Positions 10,980 to 21,900 of a stretch of 64,000 nucleotides of DNA are shown here, piece after piece (positions within the stretch are counted from its first letter, which is position 1; each line of letters starts with the position of its first letter). The DNA is from Teratosphaeria epicoccoides (taxonomy: Eukaryota > Ascomycota > Dothideomycetes > Mycosphaerellales > Teratosphaeriaceae). Position numbers and translations under genes: made by a program. The notes under the pieces were generated by a model. The model saw nothing but the letters and a program-made list of their open reading frames with translations, did no database searches and was not told the DNA's origin. The DNA lies in assembly GCA_021401465.1 (NCBI GenBank), contig JADDMT010000070.1:62001-126000 (forward strand). Reading direction: 5' to 3'.

Positions 10980-12358
10980 ATGCCGTACAACACTCGACGC
11001 AAAAGCCTTTCGCTGGCTGAGCTAGGCATCGTCGTTCCAAAACGCTCACGTATAGAGTCGCATCCATCACCGCCAAGTACAGTTGCTGATGGCGAAGAGC
11101 CTGTCAATAAGAAGTCGAAGCTGTCGCACTCCTCTGAATCTGCGTCGCCGCCACCAGGTCTGATGAGTCCGCCGCGCACAACAAATATCCGCGCCAAGGA
11201 GGAACGATCAATGCCAGCGACCGAGCTGTCGCCTCCACCTTCACCTGCACGCGAGGGCAGCAACACGGTTGATATAGAGGGCATCCACGACACTATCGTC
11301 GTCGCAACTATTCAGCAACTGGAGAAGACCGGCAACCGACCGATTTTCGTCAAAGAGCTTGCGCATGTGCTTGCCTCACGATTGACATGCGTGGAGAAGT
11401 AAGTTTGTGCGCCGCTACAGTCGGAAGAAGCGACTTGCTGACGATCGTCCTTGCCAGATCTGCCAATCCTACTGCACTCATTTCGTCGCGTCTCACGTCC
11501 TACCTTCAACGACCATGGCCCGCTATCAGCCCGTGTCCGCTGGCGAAAGACCTGTCGCCCGTCCACCCTCGTCGACTATACTTCTACCTTACAACCATGC
11601 AAGCGCAGGCACTGCCTGATCCGTCAGAGATGATGCTGCCGAAGCCGCGCATCATATCGCCGTCGCTGTCATCAGCGTCAGCCGCAGACGAAGAGGACAT
11701 CCGGGACAACCGGCAACGAACTGCGTTGTCGCCATCGCCTGAGGTTGACCTCTCGTCTCCTGAGCTCGATGGCGACACTGTGCAAGAAGTACCGGAGCCT
11801 GGTGTACCGTTCGCATCAGCACGGAACTCGGTGCCACGCGATTCGCGAGCCTCGAGTCTTTCACATCGTCGAGCAGCTAGTCCGCAGCTCGAACGTGAGG
11901 AACGCGACTTCAAGCAAACGGCGAATCAACTCTACGAGCAAGCTCAGCTACGCCGACGCAGCAGCCAGAAGAAGGACGACGACGTTCAGATGGAGCAGGA
12001 CGACACAGCGACTGGTGCAGAGCAAGACAATGAGAGCGTCAGCATGTCCATTGAGGAAGATGAGGAGCTTGCAGCCCGAAAGAATAGCAGCGATGCCGCT
12101 GCCCTGTTCGGTCAGCAAGGATCTCTCCCACAATCTGGTCATCTGATGGACTTCAGCAGCCCTGTGTTACGACCGCAACACAGCACCTCACTAGGCAAAT
12201 CCCAGCATCAAGACACCATGATAGGTGCTCTGAGCCTGGATGTGAACGCTATTATCAGCGATGTCTGCTTACCCGACGCAACATTCGCGCTGGACAGCCT
12301 TCAGTCGCCAGAGAACATCGAATTAGCAGAGCTAGAGGACATGTTTGACTCTTATTGA
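10980..12358 (+). CDS. GDS1: Gds1-type winged-helix nuclear protein
   Basis: Two exons, 10980-11398 and 11458-12358, joined across a 59-nt intron with a GTAAGT donor and CAG acceptor; 439 residues. The intron cuts inside the conserved domain, and joining gives a continuous winged-helix-like segment from about residue 100 to 180. It runs through IHDTIVVATIQQLEKTGNRP, then SANPTALISSRLTSYLQRPW, then LSPVHPRRLYFYLT. This matches the domain of yeast Gds1 and its filamentous-fungal relatives; in yeast, Gds1 is linked to growth on glycerol. The start is basic (TRRKSLSLAELGIVVPKRSR) and the flanks are disordered (SPPPSPAR runs, acidic stretches). The C-terminus has a short conserved-looking segment (LSLDVNAIISDVCLPD) and ends acidic. 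A DNA-binding role is inferred from the fold only. Confidence 0.82.
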
Positions 12359-13103
12359 TGGGAGCAACACTCAACTCAGCCGCAAAATCTGCACATTCGA
12401 TAACACCACTCTGGTACTTGTTTCATCCTTCCGCAAACATGACGGCCTGCTGCAGTAGTAGCAAACAGGAAAACACACTGTATCATTAGATTTCGGACCT
12501 GTAGAGCACGAGCTCGCCATGAGTCATGCCCAGTAGATTTGGTAGATTGGGCCGTCGGGAAAGCTGCTGGACGGCTCGCGCATGTACAGGGTCAGAGGTT
12601 GGTCACAAGCGTTGTATTAGTAGCATTGTATGGTGAGAGGGCACCGGCCCGGTATCGCTGAAGCTTGGTCTGTTGGACGCGTGTGAGACAGCTTGGCTAC
12701 GATGCGTCGCAACCAATTACAGAGAGGGCATCTCATCTTGCACCGTCACTTGAGTGTGCTGGATTCTCAGATCCCGCGGTCCTCTTCGACGGGTTCTCTT
12801 GGGGTTTGCTTCTCCGTTAGAGTCGCCTCAGCTCTGCTTTGTGCTCCTGCAGAGTTCCCCGATGGTCCGTCAACACACGCCTCACGTGCTTCATGTGCAG
12901 TAGCTAACCGAGAATCCAGCACACTCACGATACTTCAGTAACGTTCATGCGAAAACGTGACTGCGTGATCAGGAGTCCTGCACATGTGTTCCGTTCATCA
13001 TATTCACGAAGCAATACGTACGCCTGCTCACCTCAAACATCAGTGGCGAATTGATCACAGAAGCAACGCGCTGGCGAAGTGCAGTCCTCCGTCCTCACCC
13101 GCA
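12359..13103. other. Convergent intergenic region
   Basis: Lies between two convergent genes (Gds1-type on plus, USP-domain on minus) and should contain both 3' UTRs. No supported ORF. Confidence 0.5.
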
Positions 13104-14678
13104 TCAATTGATTCCACGATCCAGCTGAGCCAGAACCCCAAGCACGCCTGCACCGGCACCCTCATCGTCGTCCCGGCGCCTGGATCTCGACCTCCCACCT
13201 CTAGTCGTACTGGCAGCCCTTTCTGCGGCTTCCTCCTTTTGCTCTTCCTCAAGTTTGTTCGCGCGTTCGTACGCCTGCTTCATAGCTTCGTCCTCCGGTC
13301 TCAGCGCCTCCTGCCAGCGACTCATGTCTTCCTCCTCGCCTCCTTCCTCGCCTCCTTCCTCGTCTCCTGAAGCTTCCGGCGAGTCCAGAGTCCCCACTAG
13401 TTCAGGAGACTTGAGGAGACGTTCGCCCGATCCCGGACTCGTCAAGTCTTCCGTACTTCTCGCTGAAGCGTTTGACGCCACGCGCGACAATGAGCGTCCC
13501 CTTGCCTGCTCGTCGTGTGGTCTTGCGTTGCGATATCCAATTGCTTCGGCAACTTTACGCGCTTCTTCGTCCGGATCGCCGGTGCCCTCGAACTCTCCCA
13601 GAGGACCAAGATCGCTGCCCATTACGCTCAGTCTGTTTTGCGCATCCAGCAGGTGCCCGCCACGACCTCGAGGTGCATCTTCACTCTTGTCGAGGATGTC
13701 GCGATAGCCACGTCGATCGGGATCCTGCATTCGCTTACGCTTCTTCGCTTCGCGCTTGCTGCTCGGTCTCACAACAATGACCGGCACTGGGCTGTACTGG
13801 AGACAGTACTTGCTCACCGATCCACTGGACAGTAAGCCTTGGTATCCTGTCAAGCTTCTGCCTCTAGTCCCAACAACAAGAATCGCCGGCTCGTAGATTC
13901 GAATCATCTGTTGAATCGTATCGTGCACTTTGCCGATGCTGAACTCGAGCACCAGGCTGATGGCGCGGTCTTCCGTATTTTTCTTTTCGATCGCTTCCAA
14001 GAACCGCATTGCCTCCGCTCTATAACCCCTTTCACCTTGTCCACCTGCCCACTTCATTGCCTCCCGACTGTCCTTCTCCACCACCCGCAGACAAACAATC
14101 TCGTCCCCATCGTCCACAAGCTCATCCAGCAACCACTCCAATGCGGTGTCCGAATAGTCGTTCGTATCCGTCCCACACAAGAAGGTACGTGAGCGCTTTG
14201 TGTACTCATAGTCGCGGTGCTTGCGATTCAGGGTCAAGCTGAAATCGGAGGCGCTGGGATTTCTAAATGTGTCGAAGGAGACTTTGGGCTGGAATTGTGC
14301 AGGCGGAGGTGGGCTGCTCATCCGCCTGCTCCCCGTGCTAGGTCTGTGATCGCCAGAAATCTTGCGTGTGGTTGGTGCTTTGGCGCTATTTGATCGTGAG
14401 GTCGGATTGTGAGTCAGCGAAGGGACGAATTGGACGCTTGGGCGTCGCTCTGAGTCGCCGTTTGGAGCGAGGATCGGTTGCCGCCATGCTGGAGTCCAGA
14501 CCGACGTGTGTGAGATCGCTCCATCCGTCTTTGGTGCCACTGACTGCGTTGTTGATATATTGTCTAACGAGGCCCGAGGTATTGAGCGATCGGGAAGCGT
14601 GGTAGCTTGCGATAGTGGGGAAGGATTCGCAGATGCTTCGCGAGGCATTGAATGAGGGGACGGTGTATGTTTGTCCAT
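13104..14678 (-). CDS. Universal stress protein A-domain protein
   Basis: Single-exon gene of 524 residues. The first 150 residues are Ser/Pro-rich and disordered. A UspA-like domain covers about 160-310, opening with RTFLCGTDTNDYSDTALEWL and closing with VVGTRGRSLTGYQGLLSSGS then SVSKYCLQYSPVPVIVV. The glycine pattern there (G-2x-G-9x-G-S) is the ATP-binding signature of the ATP-binding USP class. The tail is long, acidic and low in complexity, with a repeated GGEE block encoded by a CTCCTCGCCTCCTTC-type repeat near 13330-13360, and it ends with an SRSRRR-type basic patch. Fungal proteins of this build are usually phosphoproteins of unknown function. I infer nucleotide binding, but no enzymatic role. 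Confidence 0.87.
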   Translation of the reverse strand: MDKHTPSPHSMPREASANPSPLSQATTLPDRSIPRASLDNISTTQSVAPKTDGAISHTSVWTPAWRQPILAPNGDSERRPSVQFVPSLTHNPTSRSNSAKAPTTRKISGDHRPSTGSRRMSSPPPPAQFQPKVSFDTFRNPSASDFSLTLNRKHRDYEYTKRSRTFLCGTDTNDYSDTALEWLLDELVDDGDEIVCLRVVEKDSREAMKWAGGQGERGYRAEAMRFLEAIEKKNTEDRAISLVLEFSIGKVHDTIQQMIRIYEPAILVVGTRGRSLTGYQGLLSSGSVSKYCLQYSPVPVIVVRPSSKREAKKRKRMQDPDRRGYRDILDKSEDAPRGRGGHLLDAQNRLSVMGSDLGPLGEFEGTGDPDEEARKVAEAIGYRNARPHDEQARGRSLSRVASNASARSTEDLTSPGSGERLLKSPELVGTLDSPEASGDEEGGEEGGEEEDMSRWQEALRPEDEAMKQAYERANKLEEEQKEEAAERAASTTRGGRSRSRRRDDDEGAGAGVLGVLAQLDRGIN

Positions 14679-15427
14679 TTCTGCTATGATCCTTCATGAA
14701 ATGATGCTTCTGGGAGTGTAACCCATTCTGACAGTCAGACTAGGAAGTAGTCGCGGGCGCATGTGAGTCTCAGTCACGAGGCAAACCCGTGGAAAAGTGG
14801 AGACGAAGGGCGCTTGCTGTCGATCAAGGTGGTGCTCTGTCTGCATCACGCAGGAAATCGGGAACCCATGTCTTTGATGCCTTCTAGAATCGTGCTTCTT
14901 CTATTCTTGCGCAGGCTGCTCACATTCCCTTTTTGGCAGGCACGCGACCGTCTTTCGGTACCCAGACTTCCTGATAAGTATTGCCGGCCAAAACAGCCTT
15001 GCGGGATTATCATGCTGGAAAACTGCTTTTGCAGAATCTAAGAGCAGGACAGATCTCACCGAGGTACAACGTTGCAGCACGACATTGTTGTAGACTCCAT
15101 CCAGCGTCTACAACAGCTCGCAAGGAGGAGCTAGTTGAGAAGCACCTGATCAAACCGGAAAACCGGCAACATCAAGATTACTGAAGATTTCTTTACAAGC
15201 ATATTCGACCTCGCCGGGAGTTTCTGGCGACGCTACAAGCCGCCAAGCTTTTGATTGCTACAGAGGGATCCATTGCTATCATGAGCGAACCATGTGTCGA
15301 CCATGGACAGTATACGGACCCTTGCTGGAGATATTTGCCGCGTGCCATCTGTGCCCAGGGAAGCCCAATTCAGCTCAAGCTGCTGCACAGAGCCTTGTGC
15401 ATTGCTTTCTCGTGTGTTTGTCGGCTC
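14679..15427. other. Intergenic, no gene recognised
   Basis: Upstream of the USP-domain gene and downstream of the monooxygenase gene. Only short overlapping frames; nothing supported. Confidence 0.5.
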
Positions 15428-17205
15428 TCAAACTTCAGATCTCGCTAAATAATGAGCACTACCGGCGGGCACCTTTGCTACGTCTATGAGTGACGATGCT
15501 TGTTTGTGCATGAACATGTCCAGGTTGGTTGGGCAACTTGAAGAGTAGGTCATCCTGGACAGGGCGAAAGCAGATCGTACGCCAGGGAAAAGAGATAGTC
15601 GAGCTTGGTGCTGGTAAGATGGAGCCTTTTGCTTTTCGGATCTAAACTGTGGGAGAGGAATCCTCGCGTATAGCGATCCTGCAGAAGCTCGGTCAGCACC
15701 CATGCGTGCACGCAAGGAAGGGCAAACGGTATTGACGGACCCAAATTGAGACACAGCCATGCCGTAGCTGTTAGCTACTGCCTCGCTCGCGTAGACACGC
15801 ATCTGCTCCTCATAAGCGGCAGTAACACCGTCGGCAAAACCACCATGCTCGGCAATCAGTCTGCTGAGCAACGCTGAATCTCTCAGTGCGGTATTGGCAC
15901 CTGTGAGGGCGCACATCAGTCACTCTCGCGGGCTTAACGGCCAAATGCGCCTAGGGCCGAAGGGAGACGGCGCTATAGAGACCTACCTATACCACCTGCA
16001 AATCGAAGGGCACAGCGTCAGCCATGGACATAATGGAGAATGCGCTATTAGTTGCTAGGGACGTACCTGCAGGAGTCATCGAATGAGCAGCGTCACCAAT
16101 GACGGTCACACGTGGCTCAGTCTGCCAATGCGGCACGCCAGATGGTGTTGAGCATGTGATCTTCCAGAATGCGGCTTCCTTCTCGTCCATCTCTTCAAAG
16201 AGTGGCGTGAGCCGGGGATACCAGTTAGACGTGAGCCTTTTCGCAATGTCCGCAGCCGGCTTGCCAATGATGGCGTAGTCATTGTTCGGTGGCTCAATGA
16301 CACCTGGCTGCGCGCCCATCTAAACATGACCGTCAGAACCCATGTGTGTCTCAGGTATGGTCCCAGGGATCAGCTTACTGTCCAACCGAATTGGGCGGCC
16401 TTGTCGTCCGGCTGACGTTCGTAATCACGAAGACCTTCTTACCGTCACCTTTCGTCTCATCAAGCATACGCCAAACGCCTTCGCCAAGCCCCTTGAATGC
16501 GGTAGCGGGTGCTTGACCATGAATCCCTCGAGCACCGGTGTCATATGTTTTGAGCTTGCCTGCAGACACCTGCTTGGTAACCTTTGAGTAGATGCCTTCG
16601 CCTCCTATGAGCATGTCTCCTTCGACAGACTTGGAGCCGTCCGCGAAAAGAGCCGTTACACCGTGAGGCGTCAGTTCATAGCCAGTGACATTATGAGACC
16701 ATTGAATTTTGTCTTCGAGACCGGTCATGAAGAGCTTTCGCATGTCGCCTCTGGCAATGCCAATCACTTTGCCATCTCGAGACCCCAACTCCATGTTGCC
16801 ACCGGGGCGCAGGCCATCAGCAGGTTTCGGAGAACCATTGCCATCAGGCTTGATTTCAACTCCAGTGACTGCGTTGAGGGCCGCGAAACCGCCGCCTCCA
16901 GTCTTTCCTGTCGTATTGCAAAAGTGATATGTAGCACGTCAGCCATTGTCTCAGAAAAATGGTTACTTTCACCCATCAATACTGACCCAGAAGCATTGCC
17001 AGTCTTCCGGACTCAACACAGACTCGATGGCATCGAGTCCTTGGGCAGACAATCGAAGGCGATAGCCTTGTGCACGAAAAGCTAATCCTGCGTCGCGCTC
17101 GTAAATGATAAAAGGTATGTTTGCTCTTCGTAAACCCTGGGCAAGGAGTAGAGATGCGAGGCCGGCGCCGGAGATGAGGATCGGTTTCCTAGTAGTGGGA
17201 GACAT
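15428..17205 (-). pseudogene. FAD-dependent monooxygenase with 9-nt microexon and one-base frameshift
   Basis: Salicylate-hydroxylase-like flavoprotein monooxygenase, about 495 residues if repaired. Exons read 17205-16983, 16907-16379, 16319-16067, 15995-15987 (9 nt) and 15900-15428. Exon 1 holds the FAD motif ILISGAGLASLLLAQGLRRA and the FIIYERDA strand. Exon 2 has the Gly-rich GGGGFAALNAVTGVEIK and LIGGEGIYSKV (the DG-motif region). Exon 3 ends in the second FAD motif VTVIGDAAHSMTPAG. The microexon supplies GIG, and the last exon continues ANTALRDSALL, restoring the family motif AGGIGANTALRD. Exon 2 is one base short: near 16408-16412 the frame breaks after VITNV, and the family sequence DDKAAQFGWT resumes in the next frame up to a normal GTAAGC donor. 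This is either a real inactivating deletion in a C run or a sequence error. The C-terminal 100 residues match the family poorly. The probable role was hydroxylation of an aromatic or polyketide substrate. Confidence 0.84.
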
Positions 17206-17649
17206 TCTGAGTCTGCCGCTCCAGCTTTGTGGTGTTTCGATATTTGGGTTGTCCCGAAATCTAGGCAGTCAACATGAAGTTCTCGAGGCCTGCAGGGAAG
17301 CTATATAACAGAATGTAGCGGCGGCTTGATGAGTCTGACAAAGCTCTGAAGTGTGATCAGTACCTATATGTATGATCATCACGCAGCTATCCTCTCGGCC
17401 CTTGACAGCTTTGTCATCACCCTGCCATCTTGAGAGAAGATCTCATCCTTCGGTCGGTGCAAATGACTGCCCGAATTGCCGGGCTTGACTCCCGTCATCA
17501 CATCTGAATCGAGTATCGGAGACTCTTGCTCTTAAAATACTTATCGAAGTCGTTCATGACAACGCATCACGATCTGCAGTAGCAAGAGAGCAAGGAAAAT
17601 TCGAGCCTGTTCCTGTGTACATCTCCACGTCCTATCCCATCGAGCATAT
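17206..17649. other. Gap between monooxygenase and transporter remnant
   Basis: Contains the presumed promoter of the minus-strand monooxygenase gene. No ORF supported. Confidence 0.5.
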
Positions 17650-18015
17650 TTACTCTATGTCCCTCGATTTCGGGCTCCAGATGTACAGCAGATAGGGTAT
17701 TCGAAGCACCGCAATACTGATATACGCCAACACCGGCAGCGTGTAATGCGTGCCCAGATTGCTATACATCGGCACTCCGACCACAGTCATCCCTCCGGCA
17801 GCAGAGTACCGCACCAAAGCATAGAATGTCAGCGCTTTTGCGGCATAAACCTCATAGGAGTCAATGATGCACATGCTCGCCGACCAGGGCACGTAGATGA
17901 AGGCGAACCCAATGACCAAAGATGAAATGATGGGAGACCAGATCGATACCTTGGCGTAATCGGCCCAGGCCATTCAAAAGAGACCAATCGGTACGGCTGG
18001 TGCGTTGTAAGTCTG
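17650..18015 (-). pseudogene. MFS transporter C-terminal remnant
   Basis: An open frame from 17973 to 17650 encodes the last 107 residues of a major facilitator superfamily protein of the fungal DHA1 drug-transporter type. It contains two or three hydrophobic helices, the IIDSYEVYAAKAL segment with a following VRYSAAGGM, then PMYSNLG and an end reading PYLLYIWSPKSR. Upstream, the frame continues with PAVPIGLF, also typical of these transporters, but an in-frame TGA (17976-17974) sits where family members have tryptophan. I could not find the N-terminal two thirds in the next kilobase. I therefore read this as a truncated, stop-containing relic. It lies 440 bp upstream of a frameshifted monooxygenase on the same strand, as expected of a decayed efflux/oxygenase pair. 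Confidence 0.62.
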
Positions 18016-18941
18016 TACACGGCGAAGAGAAGTCTGCTCTCACGACCATCTCAGTACCTTGGCCTTCGTCTCCGTCTCAAGCGAGCTGCTGCTTCGGTTT
18101 GGACACGATCACAGGCACGAGCACCACCTGCAACAGGATGCGAATGAAGTGGCGAACGAAGATGACATTGGAAAGCCCGAGGTGAACAAGAGCATATCAG
18201 AATGATGATGACTTAGCCTTTTCATTATTCTTTCAGATCTGTGGCCGACAAACACAGATTTCATGGCATCATCACCTTCGCGCACGCGCAGTGTTGGATA
18301 ACCTCCCTGATTCAGTCGGGCCATGGGACAAAAACCGCTGTCAGTACAGCACCACGGGTCAGTATTGTTCTTACTGCATGCTGGCATGATTGTTAACACA
18401 AAAGCCAGGACTCCATGTGATCTCTTGCGCATCTTTCTACTGTGGAACCGTGGGCGTCCAAGCGTTGTGGTCCTTCCCCCAAATAGACAATGGAAGGAGT
18501 GTACGTCACAGATCCGCAACACCTGCAGCGGCGCCTCGGGCTTTGTACAGCAGATGCGCGTTAACGTACTGGTATCTCCTATCAGCCTGGAGGAACCAAA
18601 TCCGACTTGTCACTGCACTAAGAGCCTGGAGTATCAAACGGAATAGGAGGACAACAAGAATTGTGATCAACGAGCGCGTGGCCCATGTGATACAACACCG
18701 ACTAATCTACTGTCACATCCGTGGTTGAATGCACGCACCCCATGCATTCTGATCTCGAGTACCATAGGCCCGGCACTTCGCCGATCTTCATCTCCTCAAG
18801 AACGCCAGCAGATACAGTAGAGAAGAGTTGTCTTAGTACAAGGGCCGCTGCATCATGTCTTCGCCCGCCACGCGATACTTTCCATTGCGCGTTTAACGCC
18901 CGCCGACATGACACGCGCCCTGCAATGCCTCATTCGTTCTT
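18016..18941. other. Intergenic, no gene recognised
   Basis: Between the transporter relic and the 3' end of the DEF1-like gene. It may include unrecognisable parts of the relic. No coherent frame. Confidence 0.45.
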
Positions 18942-21900
18942 TCAGTGAGTGCCATAGTTGCTGCCCCAGCCGCCGCGTGACCCATACGAGCCATACTGGC
19001 TGAACCCGCCTGCACCATACGCTGAGCCATACGCGCCCTGCCCAGCTCCCTGCTGATGCCCTCCAAGACCGCCAAACCCGCCGTACTGGTTACCTGGGTA
19101 CCCGCCGAATCCAGAGTGCTGGGACTGTGGAGGTGGCAGCCCAGACTGTGTCGAACCTTGCGCGCTGTTCGCCGCCGAGCCTGGGCGGCCTGGCTGACCA
19201 AGTGCAGGTGATGGGCCGGTTTTCGAGGTATCAAACGGCTTGAGTGAGTCATCGGGACCAGCCATACTCTGCTGCTGGTATCCACCTTGACCACCGAATC
19301 CAGAGGCAGTACGTGCGAATGGGTCGTTCATCCCAAAGGCGCTGCTCTGATGTGAGTTTGGCTGCGTAGACCCACGACCGTATTCATCCAGTCCACCGCC
19401 TAAGCCGGAACTGATACCGCTGGCAGAGCGCTGAGAACTACCCTGGTTCTGGCCGAACGCAACTGCATTGGCCGGCGAAGCCGAATGCTGATCATAGGAG
19501 GAGTGTGAACCCATCCCATAGCCGCTTGGTCCACCGCCGTACATACCACCTGCCTTGCTCGGGTATCCACCGCCGTATCCACCAGCGCCACCAGCGCCTT
19601 GACTGTAGCCACCAAATTGGTTCTGGTAAGCCTGCTGGTACGGGCTCTGGTAATAGGGGTGACCATAAGGATATCCGTAGGCGCCGGCACTCTGCTGCTG
19701 ATGACCTGGAGCTTGTTGCTGGTGCATCGAGTGCTGCTGCGGTTGTTGGGAGGCTGGAGCAAGGGGCTGCTGCTGTTGTTGCTGACCGCTGGCGATTGGA
19801 TTCGGGGTATTCTGACCAGAGCCAGGTGCTTCGCCGAAGCGCGATTGAGCCTGTGCGGGTACGTTAGAAAATGCATTGTTAAGATATATCTTGGGCAAGC
19901 GGGAGACTAGGGCAGGCGAGTCACGATCCTTGCGCTTCCACTGATCAGAGACGTCGCGCTGCTTGCTGGGAGCTCGACGCGGTTGCACAGGCTGAATTGT
20001 TGCGTCGGCTTGGTCAAGGCCAAGCAACTCCGACCAGCTGGGATTACGGCCTGACGAAGACGGCGGCGGTGGTAGCTTGTTTGGCGTTCTCTTGGAGGGC
20101 CGTCTTGCAGCCTGCTCAACCGCAAATATTGCGTTCAAGTACCATTCTCGCGCCTCGTTATGCAACGCCAGCTTTCCCATCTCTTTGATGATCGCTCTGC
20201 GCTCGGACTCGTCTTTCGCTGCTATGAAAGAATCTTTCAGTGCCTTAAAAGATGGGTTACTAACCTGTTGGTGTACTTGATTGCCGTAAGCAGACTCATT
20301 TGGACCGGCGTTAAAGCCGCTTGCAGAGCGCTGCTGACCAAAACCAGAGGCATCATGCTGGTTATGTTGCTGTTGATGAGCACGCGTGTCCTGGGGACCA
20401 TACCCGGCACCGCCGTAGTACTGGTTGTACGCGTTGCGATGTTGATCGTTGGCAGTGTAGTACTGCGAGTAGTCGTTCGATGCTGAAGACAGACCACCAA
20501 AGCTACCTGCGTGATTCTGCTGTCCTTGCTGGTGAGCTTGCTGACTGCCGTACTGGTCGAATTGGTTTGGCTGTGCAGCTTGGTGACCAAACGAATCATA
20601 AGGCTTCTGTTGAGCGCCCGAATCTTGCTGCGTAGCGGGTTGACCATAGCGACCGTACTGGTTGTAGTTCGGATTCATCTGGTCCTGATCCTGAGCCAGA
20701 CCAGGAGCAATTGTTGCCTCTTGCATTTGTTGATGGTTAAGCTGTGATGCTGGAGGCAAGCCTGGAGCTTGCTTGGGGGTGGGTAGGCTGTCACTCGTGG
20801 CCGTGTCCTGAGCTTGCTTTGGTGCCGGGGGTAGCGACGCGCGAGGCTGCGCTGGTGGCGAGTGTTGGAGAGCCTGTTGCGTCTCCGGCTCCTCGCGGTC
20901 CTCATCAACGTCGGGTCCTGGCTCGCCGTTCAGACCCATGCTGCCAAATTGTACGGCAGCTCTCTCCATAGCGTTGTGGCCGGGAAGCACCACTGCCTCT
21001 TGCTGTTCTTGAAGTTGCAATTTGCGCTGAAAGCTCGCGCTTCTGACAGCACCACCAGCAGCACGATGAGCTGAGGCTGCGTAGCCACCCATGGGCGGAC
21101 GACTGCCGATTGGAGGTTGCTGTCCGGGCAGTGGAGTCAAATTGCGGGTGTCCACGGATCCAGTCGTGCTTGCCACAGTCTGCGTCGCTGGTCCATGAGA
21201 CTCGTCCGGAAGATGCTCAACATTCTCCTCTGTATGTGGAGCTCCAGGTGGTGCGAGCGAGATGTTTTCGGCCTCTTTCAGTGCGCTTGGGGTCTCGATT
21301 TGGGGTGCCGGCTCCTGAGAGGGACCGGCAGGTGCAGGTGCAGGTGCAGGTGCAGGCGGCAGCACTTCAACCGCTGGAGGCAAGTCTTGTGCTGCCAGTG
21401 CCGGCTGTGACTCTTGCTCCTTGATTGCTTCGGGCACTTCCTGCGATACTGGTGGTGCCTGCTCCTGAGCAGCATGCTGTATCGGGACCGCAGCCTGCTG
21501 AGGAGGAGCGGATGGCGGCTTGGGCTGAGCAAATATGCTAGCCCAGCTCTTCTTCACACCGCCTTCGGGGATCAAAGTGCTCTTCATGCTCTCGGAAGTC
21601 GCGGCCGGCGTCGTGTCCTCCGGGACCGCGAGACCCCAGCTGCCCTGGCCTTGGCTAGCATCCACATTGACCTCCTTGGCAGTGTCGGGAGCTGCGCTGT
21701 CCCATCCACCATTCGCAGTCTCTGCGGTCGTGGCACTGTCCCATGCTGTAGACTCGGTAGTCGGAATTGAGGTCGCTGCACTGTCCTTGATTGTGCCATT
21801 AGTGGTCGCGTGACCACCTCGACCGCCTCGAAAACCTCCACGACCGCGGTCTGCACCTCGACCACGACCTCCACGGGCGCCTTCCAGACCGCCTCTGCCA

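Noticed and set aside
13330..13360. CTCCTCGCCTCCTTC repeat considered as a possible satellite
   Set aside because: It is coding: it gives the GGEE repeats of the USP-domain protein.
21110..21813. Long plus-strand frames opposite DEF1 (also 19505-19910, 20160-20747)
   Set aside because: They mirror the low-complexity codons of the minus-strand DEF1 gene; Leu/Arg/Val-rich translations without motifs.
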